From CF-13 sp035279665 (GTDB lineage Bacteria; Chloroflexota; Dormibacteria; CF-121), in the NCBI GenBank assembly GCA_035279665.1, contig DATEHI010000149.1, forward strand, positions 1-64,000: a stretch of 64,000 nucleotides of DNA. The letters are read 5' to 3'. Made by a program: the position numbers and the translations under genes. The notes beneath the pieces are model-generated. The model was given only the letters and a program-made list of their open reading frames with translations. It was not told the DNA's origin and did no database searches. Position 1 is the stretch's first letter, and each line of letters starts with the position of its first letter. Positions 18,554 through 27,485 of this stretch are shown here, piece by piece.

Positions 18554-19420
18554 CTAGTGCTTGCGGTAGCCGCCCTGGACGCGCCCGTCCATGAAGGAGA
18601 TCTTCGGATGGCGCACTCTCGAGGTGAGGCGGCGGGTCACAACCGCGGTGTCGAGTTGCACGACCACGTCGTTGCGCTGCAAGTGCGGCGGGTTCGGGTA
18701 CCGCTCGGAACACGCTGGGCAGGAATCGAGGTGTTGGGCGACCATCTTGCGCTGCTCGCGGCGGAGCGTGCCGGGCGGGAAGTTGTCGAGCAGGTAGGCG
18801 ATGGTGGGGCAGCGCGTCTCTTCGGTCTGGGCCTTGCCCTCCATGAAGAGAAATTCCTCCTTGAAGCGGCGGCGGGCCCGGTGCAACAGGGTTTCGACCG
18901 CGCTCTCGGAGACCCGCATCTTGCGGGCGATGTTCGCATAGCTCAGGCCTTGCAGCTCGCGGAGCGTCAGCACCAGCCGGTACTTCTCGGGTAACCGCCG
19001 GGCCACCGACCAGACGGCGTCGCGCAACTCACTGATCTCCAGCGCGACCTCAGGACTCTTCCGAGCGTCACCGTCTGGCACCTGCAGCACCGAGTCCTCA
19101 TTTTCTTCGTCGTCGATCTCTTGCGCCTCGGGGAACTTCTTGCGCCGCCGGAGTTCGTCGTAGCAAAGGTTGGTGGCGATCCGATGAATCCAGGCAGAGA
19201 AGTTGAAACTGTCGTTGATGCGGTGGATGGTGCGGAGGATCTGGAAGAACGTCTCCTGGGTCAGGTCCTCAGCCAGCTGCCGGTCTCGCAGCAGCCGGAA
19301 GGTCAGGCCGTAGATGGCCTTGTGGTAGCGCTTGAACAGGGTGTCGAAGGCGGCGACATCGCCGCCAAGATAGTCGCGAATGAGATCGAGGTCCGAGGGT
19401 CCCTTGGCAACTCGTGTCAC
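18554..19420 (-). CDS. ECF sigma factor with C-terminal zinc-finger (ZAS-like) extension
   Basis: A 288-residue sigma-70 family protein. Region 2 (LFKRYHKAIYGLTFRLL, then RQLAEDLTQETFFQILRTIH, FSAWIHRIATNLCYDELRRR) and region 4 (LPEKYRLVLTLRELQGLSYANIARKMRVSESAVETLLHRAR) are intact within about 190 residues. The remaining tail contains HLDSCPACSE, the Hx3Cx2C signature normally found in separate zinc-binding anti-sigma factors. No anti-sigma gene is adjacent, so the tail may regulate the protein in cis, for example by redox or metal state. GTG start, 5 bases after TATAGA. Confidence 0.85.
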   Translation of the reverse strand: MTRVAKGPSDLDLIRDYLGGDVAAFDTLFKRYHKAIYGLTFRLLRDRQLAEDLTQETFFQILRTIHRINDSFNFSAWIHRIATNLCYDELRRRKKFPEAQEIDDEENEDSVLQVPDGDARKSPEVALEISELRDAVWSVARRLPEKYRLVLTLRELQGLSYANIARKMRVSESAVETLLHRARRRFKEEFLFMEGKAQTEETRCPTIAYLLDNFPPGTLRREQRKMVAQHLDSCPACSERYPNPPHLQRNDVVVQLDTAVVTRRLTSRVRHPKISFMDGRVQGGYRKH

Positions 19421-19425
19421 TACCC

Positions 19426-19431
19426 TCTATA
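19426..19431 (-). promoter_or_regulatory. -10 box for ECF sigma gene
   Basis: TATAGA on the minus strand, 5 bases before GTG 19420, in the 212-base divergent region shared with the SHOCT-like gene. Another leaderless-type arrangement. Confidence 0.4.
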
Positions 19432-19517
19432 CCGCCCGGACTCGGCAAAATCCGTGATCGACGTGAAGTCCACCCACCGAGTCGCGGGGCGAATCATAGC
19501 ACCCGTTCTTGCGCACC

Positions 19518-19538
19518 TTGCACGACTCTCCGGTGCAA
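19518..19538. promoter_or_regulatory. Inverted repeat TTGCAC-N9-GTGCAA in divergent region
   Basis: Perfect 6-bp arms around a 9-base spacer, midway between the divergent ECF sigma gene and the SHOCT-like gene. It could be an operator for a dimeric regulator of either gene; no regulator can be named. Confidence 0.35.
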
Positions 19539-19595
19539 TTTCCAACTTTGTCACACGGCCGCGATCTTTTCGCAGGAGTTCCGCAATCGGCTCGT

Positions 19596-19601
19596 TATAA
19601 T
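19596..19601 (+). promoter_or_regulatory. -10 box for the SHOCT-like gene
   Basis: TATAAT, 31 bases before ATG 19633. Transcription would start near 19608, which leaves a leader of about 25 bases containing a GAGGG Shine-Dalgarno. The ATG that overlaps the hexamer at 19600 would then not be transcribed. Confidence 0.45.
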
Positions 19602-19632
19602 GCCGCTGACGTCCACATCACGAGGGCCACAA

Positions 19633-20220
19633 ATGGGCAGTACGGGGGCCGGAAAAGCCACCACCGTCACCATCACCATCCGATTTCTTGACGATGAGAT
19701 CATGCAAGGCAAGGTTGCCACCATCAGCTTGGACCAGCCCAATCTCGAGCTGGAGATGCTCGATCAGGCCAGTAACAACGAGCGCGCACTCATCCCCTTG
19801 CCCTCGATCAAGCGCATCGCCCTGGGTAGTGGAGCACCGACCGCCGCGGAGCAGGCGCGTGCCGAGCAGAAAGTGGCGATCCGCTTCCAGGATGGCGAGG
19901 TCCTCAAGGGTTACCTCGATGGCGAGCTCCTGCATGCCACCTACGGCGTCACCATGCGGCTCATGGGCGTAGAGAAAGACCGCATCGAGACACTGGGTAT
20001 CCCATATACCGCGCTCAAGGCGCTTTTTTATCTCAAGTCTTGGGACACGCGGCCGCCAGAGTTCGACGGGGAGGAAGACCTGCATCTGAACAAGCGGCTT
20101 TCGTCGCCTCTCGTGGACCTGATCTCGGACATGGGTCAGCTGGACAAGCTCCGCCGGCGCGGAGCCATCACGGAGAGCGAATTCCAGCGAAAGCGCCGCA
20201 AGATCCTCGATAACATCTAA
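19633..20220 (+). CDS. Conserved hypothetical protein with SHOCT-like C-terminus
   Basis: A 195-residue soluble protein. Two similar beta-rich segments, ITIRFLDDEIMQGKVATISL and VAIRFQDGEVLKGYLDGELL, look like an internal duplication of a PilZ/DUF6982-like strand pattern (xFxDGExxxG). The last 35 residues (LISDMGQLDKLRRRGAITESEFQRKRRKIL) match the SHOCT short C-terminal domain. Function unknown; such proteins often bind membranes or oligomerise. I chose ATG 19633, preceded by GAGGG, because the upstream ATG overlaps the -10 box. Confidence 0.6.
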   Translation: MGSTGAGKATTVTITIRFLDDEIMQGKVATISLDQPNLELEMLDQASNNERALIPLPSIKRIALGSGAPTAAEQARAEQKVAIRFQDGEVLKGYLDGELLHATYGVTMRLMGVEKDRIETLGIPYTALKALFYLKSWDTRPPEFDGEEDLHLNKRLSSPLVDLISDMGQLDKLRRRGAITESEFQRKRRKILDNI

Positions 20221-20287
20221 CGCCCCGCCCTTTTCACACGCGGGGCCGCTCAAAGCGGCGGTCGTTGCCCTGGCGCTGCTGCCAGTC

Positions 20288-21982
20288 GTGGGCGCCTGCA
20301 CTTCGCTGCCGTCGGTACACGGCATATCGTTGGGGTCGCCCACGCCACCGGGCTCGCAGTATCAGGCCGAACCCGCGCGGCATGAGGGTGGCACGCTGGT
20401 GGTGGGGGACTGGGAGAGTCCAACTAATTTCTCACCGCTTTTCAACGAAGAAGTTCCGGCCGCACAGGTCGACGCTCTGCTCTACGCCGGCTTGGTGCGG
20501 CTCGACCCCAATCTGCAACCGGTGCCCGACCTCGTCGAGCGCGTGCCGACGCTGGACAACGGTGACGTGACCTGGAATCGGGGCGCCGGCACGATGGACG
20601 TCACCTATCGGCTGCGTCCCGGATTGCGCTGGTCGGATGGGCAGCCGCTGACCGCGGACGACGTCGCCTTCACCTGGCGGTTGATCGTCAACCCCAAGGT
20701 GCCGGGTGTCCTCTCGCCCGACGGCTATGCGGCGATCTCGCGAATCGATATCCACGACCTGCAACGATTTACGCTCCATTTCGATCGTGTCTACCCCAAG
20801 TTTCTGAACCTGTTTCCGGCGGTGTTGCCGCAGCATCGCCTATCTGGGGTCGCCCCGGAGCAGCTGGCCGGGGATCCCTTCTGGGCGCGTCCCGACGTGG
20901 TGAGCGGTCCCTTCAAGATCTCCGAGCTCGTGCCGGACGACCACATCACGCTGTTGCGCAACGATGCCTGGTCCCAGGGACGGGCGGGGAGCCGGGTGCA
21001 CCTCGACGGCATCGTGTACAAGATCTACCCGGAGGCGGGACAACTGCTCGATGCGGCGCGCGCCGGCCAGGTCTCGATGGCCCTCGAGCTGCCTGACGAC
21101 CAGCTCGCCAAGCTGGCGAACACCGGCTCGATGACCGTGCAGCGCCGGTCGCAGCTGGCCTACGAGCAGGTAACCTTCAACCAGGCGGACCCCAATCCCC
21201 TCACCGGGCAGTCGCCACTCTGGAAAGACGATCCGGTGCTCCTCCAGGCGCTGCGCACCGCGGTCGACCGTCCCGCCATGGTCAAGAAATTCTTCGCTGA
21301 CCGAGCCCGGCTCGCCGAATCGCCGATCCCCAGCGTGTTGGCGTCCTTCCACGACCCCGATGTGTCGCTGACCTACAACCTGGCCGCCGCCACCAAACTG
21401 CTCGACGGCGACGGCTGGGCCATTGGATCGGACGGGATTCGTAGCAAGAATGGGCGGCGGTTGAGCTTTCACATCGTGACTGCATTGGGCAGTCCGCTGC
21501 GCAGCGCCGTCCGGGATGAGCTGGTTGCTGAGTGGCGAAAGCTCGGTGCCGAGGTGACCGCGACTGAGGCTCACCCGAGCGAGTTGTTCAGCGGCTACGC
21601 ACAGGGCGGCCTGCTAGAACGCGGTCAGTTCGAGGCGGGGTTGTGGACCTGGAGCATCGGTCCCGACCCTGACGGCGTCTACCCACTCGAGCACTCCTCG
21701 CAGATCCCCACCGACCAGAACCAGGGGCAGGGATCGAACTTCGGCCGCTTCAGCAGTCCAGATCTCGATCGCAATCTTGACAAGGGACGCACTTCGCTCG
21801 TCGCCGTCGAACGGGCGCGCTATTATGCGGCGTTCGAGCGCGCCTACGCTCGCCTGGGCTTCGAACTTCCGCTCTTCGAGCGCGTGCTTGTCCTGCTGTC
21901 AAGCCCCCATCTACACAATCTCGCGCCCAACGCCGCGCCAGACACCTCGTTGTGGAACGCGGCGGACTGGTGGATCGACTGA
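20288..21982 (+). CDS. Family-5 (peptide/nickel-type) ABC solute-binding lipoprotein
   Basis: About 565 residues of an SBP_bac_5 (DppA/OppA-like) protein: GGTLVVGDWESPTNFSPLF, YRLRPGLRWSDGQPLTADDVAFTW, VVSGPFKI and ALRTAVDRPAMV. The frame stays open upstream to 20123 and encodes LKAAVVALALLPVVGAC, a convincing lipoprotein signal with a VGAC lipobox (Cys codon 20297-20299). That stretch has no ATG, GTG or TTG, so the first conventional start, GTG 20288, would cut the signal off. Either a rare start codon is used or the sequence carries an error. No permease or ATPase gene is nearby. Confidence 0.8.
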   Translation: MGACTSLPSVHGISLGSPTPPGSQYQAEPARHEGGTLVVGDWESPTNFSPLFNEEVPAAQVDALLYAGLVRLDPNLQPVPDLVERVPTLDNGDVTWNRGAGTMDVTYRLRPGLRWSDGQPLTADDVAFTWRLIVNPKVPGVLSPDGYAAISRIDIHDLQRFTLHFDRVYPKFLNLFPAVLPQHRLSGVAPEQLAGDPFWARPDVVSGPFKISELVPDDHITLLRNDAWSQGRAGSRVHLDGIVYKIYPEAGQLLDAARAGQVSMALELPDDQLAKLANTGSMTVQRRSQLAYEQVTFNQADPNPLTGQSPLWKDDPVLLQALRTAVDRPAMVKKFFADRARLAESPIPSVLASFHDPDVSLTYNLAAATKLLDGDGWAIGSDGIRSKNGRRLSFHIVTALGSPLRSAVRDELVAEWRKLGAEVTATEAHPSELFSGYAQGGLLERGQFEAGLWTWSIGPDPDGVYPLEHSSQIPTDQNQGQGSNFGRFSSPDLDRNLDKGRTSLVAVERARYYAAFERAYARLGFELPLFERVLVLLSSPHLHNLAPNAAPDTSLWNAADWWID

Positions 21983-22022
21983 ACCGGGGGTGTTAGACAA
22001 CCTTAGAAAAGGTGGGGTTTCG

Positions 22023-22052
22023 TTGACCCTTTTGGCCGACCGCCCGTAGAAT
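22023..22052 (+). promoter_or_regulatory. Sigma-70-type promoter of the second solute-binding protein
   Basis: TTGACC (22023-22028), an 18-base spacer and TAGAAT (22047-22052): the best -35/-10 pair in the window. Unlike the leaderless genes, this transcript has a leader of about 75 bases and a strong GGAAGGAGG Shine-Dalgarno just before ATG 22136. Confidence 0.7.
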
Positions 22053-22135
22053 GCGCCCATCATCCGCGCCGGCAGGTCACGCCGGCGCCCGCCTCTCATC
22101 CGCGCCAAGGGCGTGAACATCCGGAAGGAGGTCGT

Positions 22136-23941
22136 ATGACAGGTGCCAGCCCCCGCTGGTTGCGGCTGCTCGCCGTAACCGGCATCGGGACGGTACTGCT
22201 GGTTGCCTGCGCACCAAGCGGGGCGACGACCAGTTCATCGGCCAGGGCGGGTGGTAAGGTCACCGTCGCCTCCTGGCAGGAGCAGGATAGCCTGCTGGGC
22301 TGCAATATCACCGCCGCATCGCCGCATGCGTGCGCCTACGTCAATCCGGCGATGGAGGGCTTGCTGACGGTCAAGGCGAACCAGGACGTCCCCACCAATC
22401 CGAAGCTCGCGGACTATTGGGTGCCCGAGCTTGCGACCGAGGTACCCACCCTCGAAAACGGCGACGTCAAGGTGAGCGGCGACAAGATGGACGTGACCTG
22501 GAAGCTTCGGCACGGCGTCAAGTGGCACGACGGCGTCGCGTTCACCTCCCGTGATGTCAAGGCGACCTTCGACTTCTGGTTTCTGAAATACCACGAGAAG
22601 AACCCGACACCGGTCGTTTCTGTCGTCGGCTGGGACCAGGTAAGTAGTGTCGATACCCCGGACGACTTCACCGCCATCGTGCACCTCAAGACGGTGTATG
22701 CGGCGTACCTTACCCTGGGAACGGGGCCGTACGGAATCCTTCCCGACCACCTGCTGCAGCAGGTCTGGGCCAAGTCCGGCAACCTCACCTCGGAGAAAGT
22801 CACCGTCAACATCCCGGGCGGCTACAACGGGACGGACACGCTCGACAAGCTCATGGTGGGTACCGGGCCGTTCATGTTCAAGGAATGGGTGCCTGGCGAT
22901 CATCTCTCCTTGGTGCGGAATCCCCACTGGTGGGGCGGCGGGAATCGTCCCTACCTCAACGAGATTCGCATCAAGTTCGACCCCGACGCGAACACCGCGC
23001 TCAACGACCTGCGCACCAATGCCATCGACATGGGGCTGGACCTACGGCCGTCTCTCCTGCCGCCGCTGTCACGGCTGAGCGATGTGACGACGGTGACCAT
23101 CCTGGACAGCGCCACCGAGCACCTCGATATCAACCTCCACAACACCTTCCTCAAGGACGTGACACTTCGAAAAGCGATCCTGATGGCGATCGACCGGCAG
23201 AAGATCGTGGACACCTTGCTGCTGGGCAGGACCGTGGTGCCGCCCGACGCCTGGATGTGCATTCAAACCGGCGCCTGGTGTCTCGATCCGAATGCCAAAC
23301 ACACGCAGTACGATCAGCCGGCGGCCAACAAGCTGCTCAATGACGCCGGCTACAAGCTTCAGGATTCGGGACCATGCAAAGGTTTCCGGACCGACCCGCA
23401 GGGGCGCTGCGTGCAGCTTCACCTGATCACCACCACGCTGCCGCTGCGCGAAGAGCAGGAGGTCGTCATCGCCTCCGACCTGGCCGCCATCGGCATCCAG
23501 GTCATCAAGCCTTTCGCGAATGTGCCGGCGCTGCGGATGTTCGCCTCGTGCACTAGCGGTGGCGTGATCTACTCCCACAACTTCGATCTCGCCATGTACA
23601 CCAGCAATTACAGCTACCCGGCGGAGCCCGACTCCCTCGCCTACACCGCCTACCACAGCTCACAGATCCCGAGTGACGCAAACAACTGCGTTGGGCAAAA
23701 CACCACCTTCACCAGTGACCCTCAGCTGGACCAGGCGCTGGACCAGGCGCGGCTGTCAGTGAAGCTGTCGGACCGCAAGGATAAGTACGTCGTGGCCCAG
23801 CGCCGGCTGGCCGACCTCGTGCCGGAGATCCCGCTCTACCAGGCGGTTGACGTCGAGGGCTACAACAAGAAGGTGGGTGGGTACAAAGGCAACGAATTCT
23901 GGTGGATGAACCAGACCGCGGATTGGTACATCAACCAATAG
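22136..23941 (+). CDS. Family-5 (peptide/nickel-type) ABC solute-binding lipoprotein
   Basis: A 601-residue lipoprotein with signal LLAVTGIGTVLLVAC (lipobox LVAC, Cys25) and a Ser/Ala linker. The SBP_bac_5 domain shows KLRHGVKWHDGVAFTSRDVKATFDFW, MVGTGPFMFKEWVPGDHLSLVRNPHWW and LRKAILMAIDRQKIV. It shares domain and orientation with the preceding SBP gene but is clearly divergent in sequence, so this is an old duplication or two ligands. Ligand likely a peptide or similar; not determinable. A strong promoter and ribosome-binding site suggest high expression. No transporter membrane components are adjacent. Confidence 0.92.
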   Translation: MTGASPRWLRLLAVTGIGTVLLVACAPSGATTSSSARAGGKVTVASWQEQDSLLGCNITAASPHACAYVNPAMEGLLTVKANQDVPTNPKLADYWVPELATEVPTLENGDVKVSGDKMDVTWKLRHGVKWHDGVAFTSRDVKATFDFWFLKYHEKNPTPVVSVVGWDQVSSVDTPDDFTAIVHLKTVYAAYLTLGTGPYGILPDHLLQQVWAKSGNLTSEKVTVNIPGGYNGTDTLDKLMVGTGPFMFKEWVPGDHLSLVRNPHWWGGGNRPYLNEIRIKFDPDANTALNDLRTNAIDMGLDLRPSLLPPLSRLSDVTTVTILDSATEHLDINLHNTFLKDVTLRKAILMAIDRQKIVDTLLLGRTVVPPDAWMCIQTGAWCLDPNAKHTQYDQPAANKLLNDAGYKLQDSGPCKGFRTDPQGRCVQLHLITTTLPLREEQEVVIASDLAAIGIQVIKPFANVPALRMFASCTSGGVIYSHNFDLAMYTSNYSYPAEPDSLAYTAYHSSQIPSDANNCVGQNTTFTSDPQLDQALDQARLSVKLSDRKDKYVVAQRRLADLVPEIPLYQAVDVEGYNKKVGGYKGNEFWWMNQTADWYINQ

Positions 23942-23945
23942 GCGC

Positions 23946-23951
23946 TAGTCT
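23946..23951 (+). promoter_or_regulatory. -10 box for leaderless tldD transcription
   Basis: TAGTCT ends 6 bases before ATG 23958 and no Shine-Dalgarno is present; the hexamer starts 4 bases after the upstream stop. Confidence 0.4.
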
Positions 23952-23957
23952 TTTGAC

Positions 23958-25400
23958 ATGAAAGATCTAGCGGAGGCCGCCCTCAACGCGGCCCAGGTCA
24001 AGGGAGCGAGCTACGCGGACGTGCGCCTCGACCATCACGTCACGCAAGACATCATCGTCAAGAACGGGCAGTTGGCCGCGGTCTCCGACGACGCCAGCGA
24101 GGGATTCGGCGTCCGGGTGATCGTTGATGGCGCCTGGGGATTCGCCGGCAGCGCCCTGCTCGACAAGGCCGAGGTCGAGCAGGTGGTGGCCCGCGCCATC
24201 CGGATCGCGCGGGCCAGTGCGCGAGTGCGATTGGCGCCGGTTGACCTGGGCCCAGCGGTCACCTCGCGCGGTCACTACCGCACGCCGGTCGAGCGCGATC
24301 CGTTCACTGTCCCGTTAACCGAGAAAGTCGACTTGCTGTTGCGCGCCGACGCGGCGATGGGGTCGGTTAAGGGCGTCACGATTCGCGAGGGCTCGATGGA
24401 GTTCATCCGGCAGACGAAACTCTTCGCCTCGACCGAGGGGGCCCTCGTCGAGCAGGAGCTATTCGAAAGTGGCGCCGGGATCGAGGCGACCGCGACCTCG
24501 CCGGATGAGGTCCAGAACCGCTCTTACCCGAATTCGTTCGGCCGCCACCAGGGAGCCGGTGGCTACGAATACATCACGGCGCTAGAGCTCGACCGCCACG
24601 GTGGCCGGATCGCCGAAGAGGCCGTGGCGCTGCTGACCGCGCCGCAATGCCCGAGCGGGGTCAAGACCCTGATCCTCGGCGCCAGCCAGACGGCCTTGCA
24701 GATTCATGAGTCCTGCGGCCATCCAACCGAGCTCGATCGCGTCTTCGGGATGGAGGCGGCGTACGCGGGCACGAGCTTCATGACGCCCGAGAAGCTGACT
24801 CATCTCCAGTACGGCTCGCCCCAGGTCACGATCACGGCCGACGCGCTGACGCCAACCGGGCTCGGCACTTTCGGCTGGGACGACGAGGGCGTGCCGGCTC
24901 AGCGATCCTTCCTCATCAAGAACGGCCTCTTCGTCGGCTACCTCACGTCGAGGGAAACCGCCAGTGTCCTGGGACAGCAGAGCAACGGCACGATGCGCGC
25001 CGACGGCTGGAACAGGATCCCGTTGATCCGGATGACCAACGTCAACCTCGAGCCCGGCGATTCGTCGCTAGACGAAATGATCGCTGACACGAAAGACGGC
25101 GTCTATATGGAAACCAACCGGAGTTGGAGCATCGACGACAAGCGGCTCAACTTCCAGTTCGGCACGCAGCTCGCCTACGAGATCGTCGACGGGAAGCGCG
25201 GCCGGCTGCTCAAGAATGCCACCTACGCGGGGATCACGCCGGAGTTCTGGAACTCCTGTGACGCGGTCGCGGGCCGCGCGGAATGGAGGGTCTGGGGGCT
25301 GGCCAACTGTGGCAAAGGGCAGCCGCCCCAGGTTGCCCATGTGGCGCACGGCGCCGCACCGGCGCGCTTCCAGCACGTCAAGGTCGGGATCCTGAAATGA
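23958..25400 (+). CDS. tldD: TldD-type metalloprotease subunit
   Basis: A 480-residue peptidase U62 protein, partner of TldE/PmbA. The zinc site is visible as HESCGHPTELDRVFG (HExxxH), with GTFGWDDEGVPAQR and a C-terminal NCGKGQPPQVAHV. TldD/TldE complexes degrade unfolded peptides and process antitoxins (CcdA) and microcins. The pmbA homologue follows with an ATGA overlap, as expected for subunits made in equal amounts. The start ATG sits just behind TAGTCT. Confidence 0.9.
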   Translation: MKDLAEAALNAAQVKGASYADVRLDHHVTQDIIVKNGQLAAVSDDASEGFGVRVIVDGAWGFAGSALLDKAEVEQVVARAIRIARASARVRLAPVDLGPAVTSRGHYRTPVERDPFTVPLTEKVDLLLRADAAMGSVKGVTIREGSMEFIRQTKLFASTEGALVEQELFESGAGIEATATSPDEVQNRSYPNSFGRHQGAGGYEYITALELDRHGGRIAEEAVALLTAPQCPSGVKTLILGASQTALQIHESCGHPTELDRVFGMEAAYAGTSFMTPEKLTHLQYGSPQVTITADALTPTGLGTFGWDDEGVPAQRSFLIKNGLFVGYLTSRETASVLGQQSNGTMRADGWNRIPLIRMTNVNLEPGDSSLDEMIADTKDGVYMETNRSWSIDDKRLNFQFGTQLAYEIVDGKRGRLLKNATYAGITPEFWNSCDAVAGRAEWRVWGLANCGKGQPPQVAHVAHGAAPARFQHVKVGILK

Positions 25401-26740
25401 AAAGCATGGAAGTTGCGCGGCTAACGGCCGAGGGCGAGCTGAAGGAGTTCATGACCGGCCTGCTCGAGCGCTCACCCGCGGAGCAGACGGAGGTGATGGT
25501 GACCGAGTGGGACAGCGCGCTGACGCGCTTTGCCAACAACGGCATCCACCAGAATGTCGCCGAGCGCAACGTCAGCGTCCGGGTGCGCGTGGTGAAAGAC
25601 GGCAAGACCGGGGTGGCTTCCATCAACCAGCTGAACGAGGCGGCGGCGGCGGACGTGCTCAAGCGAGCGGTCGCCATCGCCGAGCTCCAGCCGCGAAGCG
25701 AGGTCGTTCCCCTACCCGGGCCCGCGCCCGCACGGCCGGTCGACGCCTGGTCCGATGCGACGGCCGCGGCCACGCCCGAAGAGCGTGCCGACTTTGTCCA
25801 GACCATTTGCGCGAAAGCCGGCCAGGCGGGGCTCAAGGCGTTCGGCGCGTACAGCACCAGCGCCGGGCAGTTCGCGATTGCCAACTCCTTGGGCGTCTTA
25901 CACCATCAGCGCTCCACCCAGGCCACCGTCAATTCGGTCGTGATGGGCGATGCCGGGTCCGGCTACGCGGATCGCGGCGCGATCGATGTCGGGGAACTGG
26001 ATAAGAACGAGCTCGCCACAGAGGTGATCGAGAAGGCGCGGCGCAACCAGAATGCGCAGCCGGTCGAGCCGGGCGTCTACGAGGTGGTGCTCGAGGAGTA
26101 CGCCGTGGCGGAGATGCTTGAGTTCATGAGCTTCATGGGCTTCGGCGCGCTGGCCGTCCAGGAAGAACGCAGCTTCATGAGGCTCGGGGAAAAAATTACT
26201 GGTGATCAGGTCAGCATCTGGGACGATGGCCTCGACCGCACCGGTGTTCCGGCATCGTTCGACTTCGAAGGCGTGCCCAAGCAGCGCGTCGACCTGATCA
26301 CCCGCGGGGTCGCGAGTGGCCTGGTCTATGACATGCAGACGGCGACGAAGGCCGGTCGTCAATCGACGGGTCACGGCCTGCCGGCGCCTAACACAGAAGG
26401 ACCGTTTGCGGTGAATCTATTCATGAAGCCGGGAACCGTGGCGAAGGCGGACCTGATGAGCGACATCAAGCGAGGCATCTGGGTCACGCGCTTCTGGTAC
26501 GTCCGGGTCGTGCATCCGAAGGCGTCCATCATCACCGGCATGACACGAGAGGGCACCTTCCTGATCGAGGACGGGCGGATCACCCGGCCGGTCAAAGACC
26601 TGCGCTTCACGCAAAGCATCCTCGAAGCATTCCAGGGAACCCTGGCACTGAGCCAGTCGACGAAGCTACAGGTGAGCGAGTATCTGGGCGCGTCGCGGGT
26701 GCCGGCCGTACGGCTCAAGGCGTTCGACTTTACGAGTTGA
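25397..26740 (+). CDS. pmbA: TldE/PmbA-type subunit of the TldD-TldE peptidase
   Basis: A 447-residue homologue of TldD that lacks the zinc-binding HExxxH, as is normal for the PmbA/TldE half. Key segments are WDSALTRFANNGIHQNVAERNV near the N-terminus, the VVLEEYAVAEMLEFM helix where TldD has its metal helix, and the C-terminal RVVHPKASIITGMTREGTFLIEDGRI. The ATG overlaps the tldD stop (ATGA) and its own stop overlaps the TTG of the next gene (TTGA), making a three-gene operon. Confidence 0.9.
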   Translation: MKSMEVARLTAEGELKEFMTGLLERSPAEQTEVMVTEWDSALTRFANNGIHQNVAERNVSVRVRVVKDGKTGVASINQLNEAAAADVLKRAVAIAELQPRSEVVPLPGPAPARPVDAWSDATAAATPEERADFVQTICAKAGQAGLKAFGAYSTSAGQFAIANSLGVLHHQRSTQATVNSVVMGDAGSGYADRGAIDVGELDKNELATEVIEKARRNQNAQPVEPGVYEVVLEEYAVAEMLEFMSFMGFGALAVQEERSFMRLGEKITGDQVSIWDDGLDRTGVPASFDFEGVPKQRVDLITRGVASGLVYDMQTATKAGRQSTGHGLPAPNTEGPFAVNLFMKPGTVAKADLMSDIKRGIWVTRFWYVRVVHPKASIITGMTREGTFLIEDGRITRPVKDLRFTQSILEAFQGTLALSQSTKLQVSEYLGASRVPAVRLKAFDFTS

Positions 26741-27465
26741 GCGCCTTCCCGCTGGTCGGGCTGCCGACGCTGGCGATTCCCCCGGGGCCGAAGCCGCCTC
26801 GTTTCGGCATCAACCAGAGTTATGTGCGCGCGCTTACGGCGGCCGGCTGCGCGCCAGTGCTGATTCCGCTCCTCGACGATGAGAAACGCCTGCGCGCCAT
26901 CTATGACCGGCTCGACGGGATCGTCTTTCCGGGGGGCGCGGACGTCGCGCCGCAGGAGTATGGCGAGGAGCCGATCGACAACCTCAATGTCGTCGAGGCC
27001 CCGCGCGACCGCACGGAGCTGACGCTGGCGCGCTGGGCCGTCGCCGATGACCTTCCCACGCTCGGGATTTGCCGTGGCCAGCAGGTGCTCAACGTGGCCT
27101 TGGGCGGCAGCCTCTGGCAAGATCTTCGACACCAGGGCGTGACGCCGGTGGAGCACTCGGATGCCGACGGCCGGGCGCGCACCGCCCTGATGCACCGCGT
27201 CCGTCTCGACCCAAACTCTCGGCTTGCGCAACTGATCGACGAAACCAGCGTCGAGGTCAACAGCCTGCACCACCAGGCGGTCAAGACCGTCGCGCCACAA
27301 CTGCGCGTAACAGGAACATCCGAGGATGGCGTCATCGAATCATTGGAGTCGATCGACCGGCGGTTTCTGATAGCCGTCCAGTGGCATCCCGAGGAAATCG
27401 ACACGCTGCCCTGGGTTCAGCGATTATTCAGCGGCTTCGCCCGCGCAGCCCAGGGCACGACCTGA
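26737..27465 (+). CDS. Gamma-glutamyl hydrolase family (PuuD-like, peptidase C26) amidotransferase
   Basis: A 242-residue class I glutamine-amidotransferase fold of the PuuD type. The nucleophile Cys lies in LGICRGQQVLNVALGG, the oxyanion strand in IVFPGGADVAPQEY, and the His-Glu pair in VQWHPEE, with VNSLHHQAVK typical of gamma-glutamyl-GABA hydrolases. PuuD cleaves gamma-glutamyl-GABA in putrescine breakdown; no other Puu gene is near, so the substrate is uncertain. TTG start coupled to pmbA by TTGA. Confidence 0.88.
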   Translation: MSAFPLVGLPTLAIPPGPKPPRFGINQSYVRALTAAGCAPVLIPLLDDEKRLRAIYDRLDGIVFPGGADVAPQEYGEEPIDNLNVVEAPRDRTELTLARWAVADDLPTLGICRGQQVLNVALGGSLWQDLRHQGVTPVEHSDADGRARTALMHRVRLDPNSRLAQLIDETSVEVNSLHHQAVKTVAPQLRVTGTSEDGVIESLESIDRRFLIAVQWHPEEIDTLPWVQRLFSGFARAAQGTT

Positions 27466-27485
27466 GTTACCCTGACTCAGGTCCG

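Noticed and set aside
21995..22020. Possible terminator ACCTT-AGAA-AAGGT after the first solute-binding protein
   Set aside because: Only five weak pairs, and no following T-run long enough to count.
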